Assembly: GCA_041306075.1 (NCBI GenBank)
Contig: JBFYKH010000041.1
Coordinates: 1 to 22,121, forward strand
Direction of reading: 5' to 3'
Source: JAHIYG01 sp041306075
GTDB taxonomy: Archaea > Altiarchaeota > Altiarchaeia > IMC4 > SCGC-AAA252-I15
Length of the DNA: 22,121 nt
Within the stretch, counting starts at the first letter, position 1. Each line of letters begins with the position of its first letter. Below the pieces are notes generated by a model. It worked only from the letters and a program-made list of their open reading frames with translations. It was not told the DNA's origin and did not search any database. A program made the translations under genes and the position numbers. This document shows positions 7,751-15,050 of this stretch, piece by piece.

Positions 7751-8373
7751 ATCCGCACCGCCTCGCCCATCGTCGTCTTAGCGTAGAGCGATTTTATGTT
7801 CTCCTTCGGTATCACCCTCTCCACGGCCGTGTAGACCGCGAGGACGTTCTCGGCCAGGTCGGCGGCGCTCATGTCGTCGACGCCCACCGGGACCTGCACT
7901 ATCGGCAGCTTCTTGCTCTTTATCCTGACGACGTTCTTCGCCCTCTTAACCGCCTCCTCGATGTTGGCGTTCTGCGGTATGGGCTGCGGCATCTTGCCGC
8001 GGGGTCCGAGGACTATTCCCCAGCTCTTTCCGATGAGGCCCATCATGTCCGCCTGGGCTATGAAGCCGTAGCACTGGCCTGCGTATACCCTCATCCTCCT
8101 CTTGTTCTTGGATTCCGCCTCCAGCTCGGCCTTGCTTAGGACGTGCTTGCTGACGTTCTTCGCCTTCACGTTGAGGTCGCCGTCGCCGAAGACCCCTATC
8201 TCAACGTCCTTGCCCCGGCCCTTCGGCAGGACGACGTTGAGGTTCAGCTTGTGGGCGCCCTCTATCTCGACGCCCTGGAAGTTGAATACGACCTCCACGG
8301 TCTGTTTGAACTTGCGCTCCCCCTTCTTGGACAGAGCCTCCTCGAGCTTTGGCGTGAATTCCTTCGCTTCCAT
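7744..8373 (-). CDS. rpl1: Large-subunit ribosomal protein L1 (uL1)
   Basis: A 209-residue archaeal uL1, near the usual length of about 215. Typical motifs are AKNVSKHVLSKAELE, the GLIGKSWGIVLGPRGKMPQP loop (mRNA/rRNA-binding domain 2), NVVRIKSKKLPIVQVPVG and the C-terminal AVYTAVERVIPKENIKSLY. L1 binds the L1-stalk of 23S rRNA and moves deacylated tRNA from the E site; in archaea and bacteria it also represses its own operon by binding mRNA. It is the first gene of the L1-L10 operon and has a strong AGGAGGG Shine-Dalgarno sequence 5 nt before its ATG, unlike most genes here. A stem-loop in its leader overlaps this site. Confidence 0.96.
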   Translation of the reverse strand: MEAKEFTPKLEEALSKKGERKFKQTVEVVFNFQGVEIEGAHKLNLNVVLPKGRGKDVEIGVFGDGDLNVKAKNVSKHVLSKAELEAESKNKRRMRVYAGQCYGFIAQADMMGLIGKSWGIVLGPRGKMPQPIPQNANIEEAVKRAKNVVRIKSKKLPIVQVPVGVDDMSAADLAENVLAVYTAVERVIPKENIKSLYAKTTMGEAVRIW

Positions 8374-8378
8374 TCTTG

Positions 8379-8404
8379 CCCTCCTAGCCGAATAAGCCGG
8401 CTAG
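8379..8404 (-). promoter_or_regulatory. L1 leader: Shine-Dalgarno site overlapped by a 7-bp hairpin
   Basis: On the minus strand the leader contains CTAGCCG-7 nt-CGGCTAG (8404-8398 pairing with 8390-8384), a perfect inverted repeat. The second arm overlaps the AGGAGGG ribosome-binding sequence (8385-8379) by two bases, so folding could limit access of the ribosome. This is a candidate site for translational control of the L1-L10 operon. The canonical L1-binding internal loop was not recognised. Confidence 0.45.
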
Positions 8405-8410
8405 TGAAAC

Positions 8411-8444
8411 GGGTACATAGTACTACGCGAAACCCATATAAAAA
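8411..8444 (-). promoter_or_regulatory. Promoter of the L1-L10 operon
   Basis: On the minus strand TTTTTATAT (8444-8436) is a strong TATA box. A start-proximal element (TACTATGTACCC, ending at 8411) lies at the spacing seen for other genes. The expected start site near 8412 gives a leader of about 40 nt, one of the few real leaders in the window. Confidence 0.6.
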
Positions 8445-8458
8445 CACGTGCACGGGGG

Positions 8459-8487
8459 TTATATACAGGCAAAGGGATTATTCTACC
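8459..8487 (+). promoter_or_regulatory. Promoter of the small membrane protein gene (leaderless)
   Basis: TTATATAC (8459-8466) is a good TATA box centred 26 bp before the ATG at 8488. ATTATTCTACC lies directly against the start codon. The mRNA is expected to begin at or next to the ATG. Confidence 0.65.
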
Positions 8488-8817
8488 ATGGGGGCGCGCT
8501 CATACTCCGACATCTTCGTCGGATTCGTGGTCTATTCCCAGCTAATCTTCGTCACCTTGATTGCTATGGGCTGCCTTAGGCCCATGGCATGCGACATAGG
8601 CTTGGGCATAATACCGGCGGCTATCATAGGCATCCCGATGTTGACGTTATACAAAACCCTGCACCCTCTTCTCGGCCAGTATGCCGGGCTGGTGCCCGCA
8701 GTGCTCGCCGCTTCGGTGATGCTTTTTCTGACGAAGATGCTGGTGAAATCCTCAAACTACGTCCGAGTTTCCTCCATCCTACTCCTTCTAGCGCTGATAA
8801 TCCTCAGCGGGGCTTGA
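8488..8817 (+). CDS. Small multi-pass membrane protein, unknown
   Basis: A 109-residue, very hydrophobic protein with about four predicted membrane helices (around residues 10-28, 38-55, 66-85 and 95-108). No recognised domain. The C29/C35 pair (GCLRPMACDIG) between the first two helices is the only notable feature. The open frame extends upstream, but the TATA box at 8459-8466 and the start-proximal element support ATG 8488 as the first codon. It is divergent from L1 and convergent with nadM. Confidence 0.6.
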   Translation: MGARSYSDIFVGFVVYSQLIFVTLIAMGCLRPMACDIGLGIIPAAIIGIPMLTLYKTLHPLLGQYAGLVPAVLAASVMLFLTKMLVKSSNYVRVSSILLLLALIILSGA

Positions 8818-8851
8818 CTCATCAGCAAACGTCGCGGCCGCCCTTACCGCT

Positions 8852-9352
8852 TCAAAGAGGCGTTTTCGACAGCTTCTTGACCCTGTATAGGCCGTCTACG
8901 GCGCCTATGACCTTCACCGTGCCCTCCGGCAGGAGGCTCATCCAGTCGCCGTCCTCGAGCATCCTCCGCCTCACCTCGGTGGCTGAATACAGTTCCCGCT
9001 CATAGAAGGGTATCGGCTGCACGTTCGCCCCCGCCGCCTCCATTATCCCCCGCTCCCTCTCGCTGTTGGTCATGTAGGCGTCGAAGCTCAGGTTCTCCCT
9101 TATCCAGGCGGACCATTTCCCGTCGTCCCCGAAGTCCGGTATACGCTTCAGCTCATAGGGCCTCTTGAGCTGGAGCGACTCCTTCAGCATCGCCTCCCTC
9201 TCCTCTGCGGAGAACGGGTTCTCCGGGGTCTTAGCGCTGTTGCAGCTGCCTATGCCTATGACGAGGTAAGTCGCCTTCGACGCGGCGTACTCGAGCATCC
9301 TCACGTGCCCGATGTGCAACGGCTGGAATCTCCCGACGACGAGGGCGCGCAT
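8852..9352 (-). CDS. nadM: Nicotinamide-nucleotide adenylyltransferase, archaeal NadM type
   Basis: A 166-residue enzyme joining NMN (or NaMN) and ATP to form NAD+, the last step of NAD synthesis. It shows the nucleotidyltransferase signature GRFQPLHIGH (residues 7-16), the archaeal ENPFSAEERE segment (44-50 core) and YSATEVRRRM (122-131), in the place of the usual ISGTxIR signature. The length fits archaeal NadM (about 165-180). The frame is open 24 codons further upstream, but ATG 9352 is chosen because the family begins there and a TATA box (minus strand TTTAATCC, 9380-9373) lies 25 bp before it. The gene is monocistronic. Confidence 0.94.
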   Translation of the reverse strand: MRALVVGRFQPLHIGHVRMLEYAASKATYLVIGIGSCNSAKTPENPFSAEEREAMLKESLQLKRPYELKRIPDFGDDGKWSAWIRENLSFDAYMTNSERERGIMEAAGANVQPIPFYERELYSATEVRRRMLEDGDWMSLLPEGTVKVIGAVDGLYRVKKLSKTPL

Positions 9353-9380
9353 GGAAAGAATATGTGCGCCGTGGATTAAA
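9353..9380 (-). promoter_or_regulatory. Promoter of nadM (leaderless)
   Basis: On the minus strand TTTAATCC (9380-9373) is followed by ACATATTCTTTCC directly before the ATG at 9352. The spacing of about 25 bp between box centre and start codon indicates a leaderless transcript and rules out the longer N-terminus. Confidence 0.55.
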
Positions 9381-9457
9381 GGCAATATGCCGCATGAAAT
9401 GCGGGGAACGCGGCCAGATTCCACGGGCCGGCGCGTCCTGGCCAGGCAGCGGCGCCG

Positions 9458-9487
9458 GTTTATTTCCCAGGGGCGTAATATTATCCG
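9458..9487 (+). promoter_or_regulatory. Promoter of herA (leaderless)
   Basis: GTTTATTT (9458-9465) is centred 26 bp before the ATG at 9488, and TAATATTATCCG directly precedes the start codon. Confidence 0.55.
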
Positions 9488-11008
9488 ATGGGTGTAGGCC
9501 AGGTCATCGGCTCGACGACGCTGCGCGCCTTCAAGTTCGTGATAAAGGAGGGGCAGGAGGCCAACGTCAGGCGCGACGAGTTTGTGATGGTCGACGAGGC
9601 CGTCTCCGGCAGGAAGGTCCTCGGAGTCGTCAAGGACATCGTGATATCCAACGAGCTTCTCCCGGACGAGTTCGGCCGCGACCTCAGGCTAGCGGACATA
9701 GTCCTGAAGGAGGGCGAGTACCCGGTGCCGATGGTCAAGGTCCTGGGTGTCGACACCGGCGAGGGCCTCGAGATACCCCGGCACGGGGTGAAGCCGGGCT
9801 CGACGGTCGAGCTCGCCCCGGACAGCCTCCTAGACTCCATACTCAGGCAGGACGAGTCGAAGTCGGCGACGGTCGGCTCCCTCTCCACCCGCGACACCGT
9901 GAAGGTCTCGCTCGACATCAACGAGCTCGTCAGCCGCCACCTGGCGGTGCTCGCCATGACGGGGGCGGGGAAGAGCTACACCGTCGGCGTCATCGTGGAG
10001 GAGCTCATGAAGAAGAAGGGCTCCGTCGTCATATTCGACCTCCACGGCGAATACCGGGGGATGGAGTTCAAGGACTCGGACGTCGTATCGTACACCGTCG
10101 ACGGCCCCAAAAAAATAAAGGTGGAGGTGTCGTCGCTCTCCGGCGGCGACTTCGTCAACCTCATGCCGGACCTGACGACGACGCAGCGGGACCTCCTGGA
10201 CGAGGTTATAGGCCTCGCGGACCGCTTCTACGACCGCTACGACCTGTCCGCCATACACCGGATACTCGAGCTCGTTTACGACATCAAGAAGGGCGAGAAG
10301 GCGGGGGAGGGCCCGGAGGCGCTGCCGGCGAACATACTCAAGAGCATCACCAAGAAGGTGGGGGTGTCCACGGTCGGCGCCCTCATGCGGCGCATCAAGC
10401 GGCTTGAGAGGATGGGCGTGTTCGCGGCCGACGGCACGCCCCTGCAGGAAATCGTGAAGGCGAACCAGCTGACGGTGGTGAACCTCAGCGAGGCGGACGA
10501 GCGCGTGAGCGGGATAATCGTCGCCGCGATATGCAGGGGCGTCTTCGACGGCAGGAAGAGGTTCATGCGCCGCGAGGACGCTTCCGGGGTGAGGGTGCCG
10601 ACGCTCCTCGTCCTGGAGGAGGCCCATAACTTCGCGCCCCGCGCGGTGGAGGGGGAGTACTCCCCGAGCCGCTCAATATTACGGAAGATCGCGCGGGAGG
10701 GCAGGAAGTTCGGCGTCGGCCTCTGCGTCGTAAGCCAGCGGCCGAACAAGCTCGACTCGGACGTCCTGTCCCAGTGCAACACGCAGGTGATAATGAAGAT
10801 AGTCAACCCCGCCGACCAGGAGTACATCCGCCAGTCCGTGGAGACGGTCACGGAGGACATAGTCCGCGACCTCCCGAGCCTCGGCCGGGGCGAGGCCATA
10901 GTCTCCGGCTCAGCCGTGAGGCTGCCGGTGCCGGTGAAGATACGGAGGCGGGAGACGAGGATAAGCGGCGAGGACGTGGACATAGTCGGGGAATGGGGGA
11001 GGGGGTAG
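9488..11008 (+). CDS. herA: HerA-like hexameric DNA translocase/helicase
   Basis: A 506-residue HerA/FtsK-superfamily ATPase. The N-terminal 100 or so residues form the HAS-barrel (GQVIGSTTLRAFKFVI). The ATPase core has Walker A MTGAGKS at 157-163, the SVVIFDLHGEY strand, and Walker B LLVLEEAH with E377/E378. The C-terminal GLCVVSQRPNKLDSDVLSQC segment carries the sensor/arginine-finger region typical of archaeal HerA. HerA works with the NurA nuclease and Mre11-Rad50 to resect DNA ends. NurA is usually encoded next to herA but is absent here: the neighbours are nadM and chorismate mutase. The start ATG is supported by a TATA box 26 bp upstream. Confidence 0.93.
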   Translation: MGVGQVIGSTTLRAFKFVIKEGQEANVRRDEFVMVDEAVSGRKVLGVVKDIVISNELLPDEFGRDLRLADIVLKEGEYPVPMVKVLGVDTGEGLEIPRHGVKPGSTVELAPDSLLDSILRQDESKSATVGSLSTRDTVKVSLDINELVSRHLAVLAMTGAGKSYTVGVIVEELMKKKGSVVIFDLHGEYRGMEFKDSDVVSYTVDGPKKIKVEVSSLSGGDFVNLMPDLTTTQRDLLDEVIGLADRFYDRYDLSAIHRILELVYDIKKGEKAGEGPEALPANILKSITKKVGVSTVGALMRRIKRLERMGVFAADGTPLQEIVKANQLTVVNLSEADERVSGIIVAAICRGVFDGRKRFMRREDASGVRVPTLLVLEEAHNFAPRAVEGEYSPSRSILRKIAREGRKFGVGLCVVSQRPNKLDSDVLSQCNTQVIMKIVNPADQEYIRQSVETVTEDIVRDLPSLGRGEAIVSGSAVRLPVPVKIRRRETRISGEDVDIVGEWGRG

Positions 11009-11020
11009 CGCCGCACATGA

Positions 11021-11053
11021 TTTATACCCCCCATCATATTCATTACCCGGTGA
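11021..11053 (+). promoter_or_regulatory. Promoter and ribosome-binding site of chorismate mutase
   Basis: TTTATAC (11021-11027) is the TATA box. CATATTCATTACCC (about 11035-11048) is the start-proximal element, here about 10 nt ahead of the ATG. The short leader contains GGTGA (11049-11053), a ribosome-binding sequence 4 nt from the start codon. Confidence 0.55.
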
Positions 11054-11057
11054 TTCG

Positions 11058-11303
11058 ATGCCTATTGACGAACTAAGGGAGAAAATCGACGCGGTGGACT
11101 CCAAGATTGTGAGGCTCCTGGAGGAGCGCCTGGACTTGGCGGGAAAGATTGGGGAGGCTAAGCGCAGGCACGGCCTGCCCGTCATCGACCCGAAGAGGGA
11201 GCAGGACGTCATAATCAGGGTGACCGAGAGGACGAGGCTGAACAAGGGATTCGTCAAGGGACTCTTCGAGCGCATCATACAATACTGCAGGGAGAACGAG
11301 TAG
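11058..11303 (+). CDS. aroQ: Chorismate mutase, AroQ class, monofunctional
   Basis: An 81-residue all-helical chorismate mutase converting chorismate to prephenate. It begins LREKIDAVDSKIVRLLEERL and continues with AKRRHGLPVIDPKREQDVI, matching the AroQ fold, where the first Arg, the KxxxGxPVxDxxRE segment and a C-terminal Gln/Glu form the active site. The length fits free-standing archaeal AroQ enzymes. Prephenate dehydratase lies 665 bp downstream on the same strand but is separated by a minus-strand gene and has its own promoter, so the two are not one operon. Confidence 0.94.
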   Translation: MPIDELREKIDAVDSKIVRLLEERLDLAGKIGEAKRRHGLPVIDPKREQDVIIRVTERTRLNKGFVKGLFERIIQYCRENE

Positions 11304-11304
11304 C

Positions 11305-11898
11305 TTAAGGCCTCATCTCCTCCCAGACGCTCATGGGCGGCCTGCCGCGGAAGGGCCTTACCTCGCCGTCGGCGACTGCTACGCACATGTTGTTCGCCCC
11401 CACGCCCAATGTCGCCCTCCCGAGTCTGCCTTCGGCGACCTTCCTCTCAAGAGCCGCCAGGAGGGCGTTGGTCAGGGACCTGTCGAATCCGCTATTAGGC
11501 ACTACCACCGCCTCCCTGTCGCCGGCGCCGAGGCCGTCGAAGGCTGCAAGCATGGCGTCCAATATGCCGTCGGCAGTCGTATTCATGGTTGAGGCCGCGC
11601 CCCCGGCGGCGAGGGCTTGGACGGCCGCATCCGGCAGGGCGCGCCTGCCTGAGCCGTGGAGCAGCATCTCCTCGGACGGTAGGGCGGATATGTGCGCGAC
11701 GGCTAAGGCCCTCCGGCCGCTCCCCTTCGAGCGCAGAACCAGGGACTCGCATATGGACTGGCCCACCCAGAGGCGGGCATTCTCGTCGGCGGACACCCTA
11801 GCCGTGTCGGTCTTCACTAAGATGTCCCGGAAAGCCCCCTTCTCCCCGGGCAGTTCCCCCGGGGGGTCAGCTCCTTCACCCGGCGCCTTCAACCTCAC
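11305..11898 (-). CDS. Unknown protein, possibly CheD-like (glutamine deamidase fold)
   Basis: A 197-residue soluble protein that I do not firmly recognise. GQSICESLVLRSKGSGRRAL (46-65) followed by AVAHISALPSEE resembles the TLGxGSCVxV...gxAHxxLP pattern of CheD, with C50 and H69 in the positions of the catalytic Cys-His pair (spacing 19, against 17 in Thermotoga CheD as I recall it). Later segments, EAVVVPNSGFDRSL and ATLGVGANNMCVAVADGEV, could correspond to the AKIAGGASMF and terminal strands of that fold. No chemotaxis genes are present, so a CheD role in receptor deamidation is not supported by context. The start is GTG 11898, supported by a TATA box 27 bp upstream (minus strand TGATTTATG, 11929-11921). 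The assignment is tentative. Confidence 0.35.
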   Translation of the reverse strand: MRLKAPGEGADPPGELPGEKGAFRDILVKTDTARVSADENARLWVGQSICESLVLRSKGSGRRALAVAHISALPSEEMLLHGSGRRALPDAAVQALAAGGAASTMNTTADGILDAMLAAFDGLGAGDREAVVVPNSGFDRSLTNALLAALERKVAEGRLGRATLGVGANNMCVAVADGEVRPFRGRPPMSVWEEMRP

Positions 11899-11920
11899 CT
11901 AGATACTAACGCCGCGGGAG

Positions 11921-11942
11921 CATAAATCATCAGGCTTATAAC
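11921..11942. promoter_or_regulatory. Divergent promoter region of the CheD-like gene and prephenate dehydratase
   Basis: Two adjacent TATA boxes: minus-strand TGATTTATG (11929-11921), centred 27 bp before the GTG at 11898, and plus-strand CTTATAAC (11935-11942), centred about 29 bp before the ATG at 11968. The plus-side start-proximal element is CTTATCACTAACC (11951-11963). Confidence 0.55.
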
Positions 11943-11967
11943 CTCCGGAGCTTATCACTAACCAACT

Positions 11968-12759
11968 ATGGCAGAGAATGTCGCGGTCCTCGGCCCGGCG
12001 GGCACATTCAGCGAGCAGGCGGCAGAGAGGATGTACCCCGGGGCCGAGCTCGAGTACCTGGACAGCGTGGAGGCGGTGTTCCGGCGGGTGGACGGCGGGG
12101 GCGGGCTAGGCGTCGTCGCCATGGAGAACAGCCTCGAGGGCTCCGTGGGCATGACGATGGAGTCGCTCCTCAAGTACGACCTGAAGATAACGAAGGAGAC
12201 GACGCTCGACATAGTCCTGTCCCTCATGGCGGCGCCGGGCGTGAAGCCCGGGGACGTCAAGCTCGTGATGTCCCACCCCCACGCGCTAGCCCAGTGCCGG
12301 GACTACCTGGCCAAGAACTACCCCGGCGCGAGGCTGCAGGGGAGCGCGAGCACGACGGAGGCGATGACCGAGGCCGCCAAGCGGGGTGACGCCGCCGCGG
12401 TCGGCCTGAAGGAGGCGGGGCTCAGGTACGGGCTCGCAGAGCTCGCGGAGGGCGTGCAGGACCAGGAGAGCCAGACCCGCTTCATAGCGTTGTCGAAGAA
12501 GCCGGGGGAGGGCACAAAGACGTCGATACTCTTCGCGTCCAAGGACGAGCCGGGCGCACTCTACAGCATACTGCGCGTCTTCGCGGACGCGAACGTGAAC
12601 CTCACGAAGATAGAGTCGAGGCCTTCGCGCCGGAAGCTCGGCGAATACTGGTTCTACGTCGACTACGAGAACCGCGGCATGTTTTACCGGGACAGGGAGC
12701 TCCTCCACATGCGCATCCGGGAGCGCAGCACCATGTTCAAGGACCTCGGGAGTTATTAG
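11968..12759 (+). CDS. pheA: Prephenate dehydratase
   Basis: A 263-residue enzyme converting prephenate to phenylpyruvate for phenylalanine synthesis. The catalytic domain shows GPAGTFSEQA (9-18), ENSLEGSV, SHPHALAQCRDYL and the catalytic T170-R171-F172 motif. The C-terminal ACT domain (about 180-263) carries E216-S217-R218-P219 (ESRPSRRKLGEYWFYVD), the motif that forms the phenylalanine-binding regulatory site. Feedback inhibition by phenylalanine is therefore expected. No chorismate mutase domain is fused; the free AroQ at 11058 supplies that step. The TATA box of the next gene overlaps its stop codon. Confidence 0.95.
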   Translation: MAENVAVLGPAGTFSEQAAERMYPGAELEYLDSVEAVFRRVDGGGGLGVVAMENSLEGSVGMTMESLLKYDLKITKETTLDIVLSLMAAPGVKPGDVKLVMSHPHALAQCRDYLAKNYPGARLQGSASTTEAMTEAAKRGDAAAVGLKEAGLRYGLAELAEGVQDQESQTRFIALSKKPGEGTKTSILFASKDEPGALYSILRVFADANVNLTKIESRPSRRKLGEYWFYVDYENRGMFYRDRELLHMRIRERSTMFKDLGSY

Positions 12760-12781
12760 CCGGGGGACTATCATATTACCG
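12752..12781 (+). promoter_or_regulatory. Promoter of hef, overlapping the pheA stop codon
   Basis: GTTATTA (12752-12758) overlaps the last codons and TAG of pheA and is centred 27 bp before the ATG at 12782. TATCATATTACCG lies directly against that ATG. Confidence 0.5.
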
Positions 12782-15022
12782 ATGCCTGTCGAGCACCCGA
12801 TGGTCAGGGAGGGCGCCGTCACCCTCAGGAAGTACCAAGAGGGCATCGTCGCCCGGGCCCTCGGGGAGAACACCCTCGTCGTCCTGCCGACAGGCCTCGG
12901 AAAGACCGTCATCGCCGCTATGGTCGCCGCCCACAGGCTCCATGAGCACCGGGGCAGCCGCGTCCTGTTCCTGGCGCCGACGAAGCCGCTCGCCGTCCAG
13001 CACATGAGGAGCCTCCAGGGGCTCCTGAACGTTGAGGGCATGTGCGTCCTCACCGGCGCCGAGGCGCCCGAGAAGAGGCGCGCACTCTGGGCGGCATCGA
13101 GGATTATATTCGCGACGCCGCAGACGATAGAGAACGACATCGTCCGCGGCCTCGACCTGTCGGACGTCTCGCTCCTCGTCTTCGACGAGGCCCACAGGGC
13201 CGTCGGCGACTACAGCTACGTCTCAATAGCGAGGGAGTACCTGGGGAAGGCGCGCCTTCCGATGACGCTCGGCCTCACCGCGAGCCCCTCGAGCGAGCGG
13301 GCTACCGTGGAGGAGATTTGCGGGAACCTCCGTGTGACGCTCGTGGAGGCCAAGAGCGAGTCCGACCCGGACGTGCGCGAGTACGTTCAGCCTGTCAAGG
13401 TGCATTGGGTCCGTGTTGACCTGCCGGAGGGTTTCCGGCGGGTGCAGGCGCTCCTTCGGGAGCTCTTGAGGCGGGACCTCAAGCGCCTGAAGGAGCAGGG
13501 CTACATCGACAGCGCGGACGTGGCCCGGGTGGCGAAGACCGCCCTACTGAAGGCGCAGTCCGCCGTAAGGGCCGACATAGCATCCGGCGGCGACGCGTTC
13601 CAGGCGGCATCGGCGGCCGCATCGGCCCTGAAGGTGAACCACGCCGTCGAGCTTTTGGAGACGCAGGGGGTCGCTGCCCTCCGCGAGTATCTCGGTCGGC
13701 TTGAGACGCAGGGCACGAAGGCGGTGAAGAGCCTCTTCAGGGACGAGGACATGCTCCGGGCCCGGGAGGCGTTGGAGGAGCTGCGCCGGGGGGGAGTCGA
13801 GCACCCGAAGCTCGCGGAGCTCGCGAGGATAGTCGGCGGATACAGGGGCAGGAAGGTCCTCATATTCACCCAGTACCGGGATTCGGTCGAGGCCATCATC
13901 TCATGCCTGAACGCGTCGGACATACTCGCGCACGAGTTCATCGGCCAGGCGTCTAGGGGGCTGAAGTCCGGGATGACGCAGAAGCGGCAGGTCGAGGTCC
14001 TCGACCGCTTCAGGGAGGGAAAGTACACCGCCCTCGTGGCGACGTCGGTCGCCGAGGAGGGCCTGGACATACCGAAGGTGGACGCCGTAGTGTTCTACGA
14101 GCCGGTCCCCTCGGAAATCAGGGCCATACAGCGGCGGGGCAGGACCGGCAGGAGCGCTACAGGTGAAGTTTACGTGATGATGGCGAAGGGCACCAGGGAC
14201 GAGGCGTACTACTGGGTGTCGGTCCACAAGGAGCGGAAGATGGCGGGGATAGTGGACGAGATGAGAAAGGGCGCGAAGCCGCGGCCCGGGACGGGGGCTT
14301 CCACAGCCGCAGCCAAAGAGACTGCCTACGGCCAGCAGAGCCTCGTCTCCTTCGGGGCCGGGGAGGGGGGGAGGCTGAAGGTGTATGTGGACAGCAGGGA
14401 GCGCAACGGCGCGATACTCTCCGCACTCAGGGACTCCTGCGACATAGAGCTGAGGCAGCTGCCCGTCGGCGACTACCTGGTCTCGGACCGGGTGTGCGTG
14501 GAGCGCAAGACGATGGACGACTTCCTCGGAAGCCTGATTGACAGGCGGCTGATGGCGCAGGCGGCGGAGATGCGCAGGAACTTCGACGCCCCAGTCATCG
14601 TGCTCGAGAAGGTCGACCGGCTGTATTCGCAGAGGAACATACACCCGAACGCCGTCAGGGGCGCGCTCGCCAGCCTCTCCATAGACTTCAGGATACCCAT
14701 AATACCGTCCGAGGACGAGGAGGACACAGCCCAGATAATCCTCGCCCTCGCGAGGCGGGAGCAGCAGGAGGGCGGCCGCGCCGTAGCCCTCCGCGGGGAA
14801 AGGAAGCCGGAGCTCTTGCACGAGCGGCAGAGGTTCATAGTCGAGTCCCTCCCGTCGGTCTCCGCCGTCCTGGCCGATCGCCTACTCGCCAGGTTCGGCT
14901 CGGTGCGGGGCGTCATGTCCGCCGGAGAAAAGCAGCTTCGGGAGGTGGACGGCATAGGCGAGAAGAAGGCCGCGGAAATCGTCAAGGCGGTGCGGGAGAG
15001 TTACGGCCGCGGGAAGGGATAA
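12782..15022 (+). CDS. hef: Hef-type superfamily 2 helicase / XPF-family nuclease
   Basis: A 746-residue Hef, the archaeal FANCM/XPF homologue that processes forked and stalled replication structures. The N-terminal SF2 helicase has PTGLGKT (36-42, motif I), D135-E136-A137-H138 (motif II), LTASP (motif III) and RRGRTGR (motif VI), with the helical insertion between. The C-terminal ERCC4 nuclease has D537-S-R-E-R, GDYLVSDR and the catalytic E574-R575-K576-x3-D580 motif. A tandem helix-hairpin-helix domain ends the protein (VDGIGEKKAAEIV). All catalytic residues look intact. The linker contains Q518-Q-S-L521-V-S-F524-G, resembling a PCNA-interacting PIP box. Start ATG 12782 is supported by the TATA box 27 bp upstream. 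Confidence 0.97.
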   Translation: MPVEHPMVREGAVTLRKYQEGIVARALGENTLVVLPTGLGKTVIAAMVAAHRLHEHRGSRVLFLAPTKPLAVQHMRSLQGLLNVEGMCVLTGAEAPEKRRALWAASRIIFATPQTIENDIVRGLDLSDVSLLVFDEAHRAVGDYSYVSIAREYLGKARLPMTLGLTASPSSERATVEEICGNLRVTLVEAKSESDPDVREYVQPVKVHWVRVDLPEGFRRVQALLRELLRRDLKRLKEQGYIDSADVARVAKTALLKAQSAVRADIASGGDAFQAASAAASALKVNHAVELLETQGVAALREYLGRLETQGTKAVKSLFRDEDMLRAREALEELRRGGVEHPKLAELARIVGGYRGRKVLIFTQYRDSVEAIISCLNASDILAHEFIGQASRGLKSGMTQKRQVEVLDRFREGKYTALVATSVAEEGLDIPKVDAVVFYEPVPSEIRAIQRRGRTGRSATGEVYVMMAKGTRDEAYYWVSVHKERKMAGIVDEMRKGAKPRPGTGASTAAAKETAYGQQSLVSFGAGEGGRLKVYVDSRERNGAILSALRDSCDIELRQLPVGDYLVSDRVCVERKTMDDFLGSLIDRRLMAQAAEMRRNFDAPVIVLEKVDRLYSQRNIHPNAVRGALASLSIDFRIPIIPSEDEEDTAQIILALARREQQEGGRAVALRGERKPELLHERQRFIVESLPSVSAVLADRLLARFGSVRGVMSAGEKQLREVDGIGEKKAAEIVKAVRESYGRGKG

Positions 15023-15027
15023 TAAAC
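15019..15027 (+). promoter_or_regulatory. TATA box of the wHTH-DUF835 gene, overlapping the hef stop
   Basis: GATAATAAA includes the TAA of hef and is centred about 28 bp before the ATG at 15051, again predicting a leaderless mRNA. Confidence 0.5.
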
Positions 15028-15050
15028 CCTGCTTACATAGTTAACACATC

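Noticed and set aside
8800..8825. Antisense TGATGA...CTGA resembling C and D' boxes at the end of the small membrane protein gene
   Set aside because: No C' or D partner boxes follow at suitable spacing; probably chance in coding sequence.
9353..9424. Longer NadM N-terminus starting at 9424
   Set aside because: The added residues are outside the family and include the TATA box centred 25 bp before ATG 9352.
9364..10407. Plus-strand 347-codon frame overlapping herA
   Set aside because: Arg/Gly/His-rich low-complexity product in a shifted frame of herA; high-G+C shadow.
13901..14821. Minus-strand 306-codon frame inside hef
   Set aside because: Lies wholly opposite conserved helicase and nuclease motifs of hef; a composition artefact.
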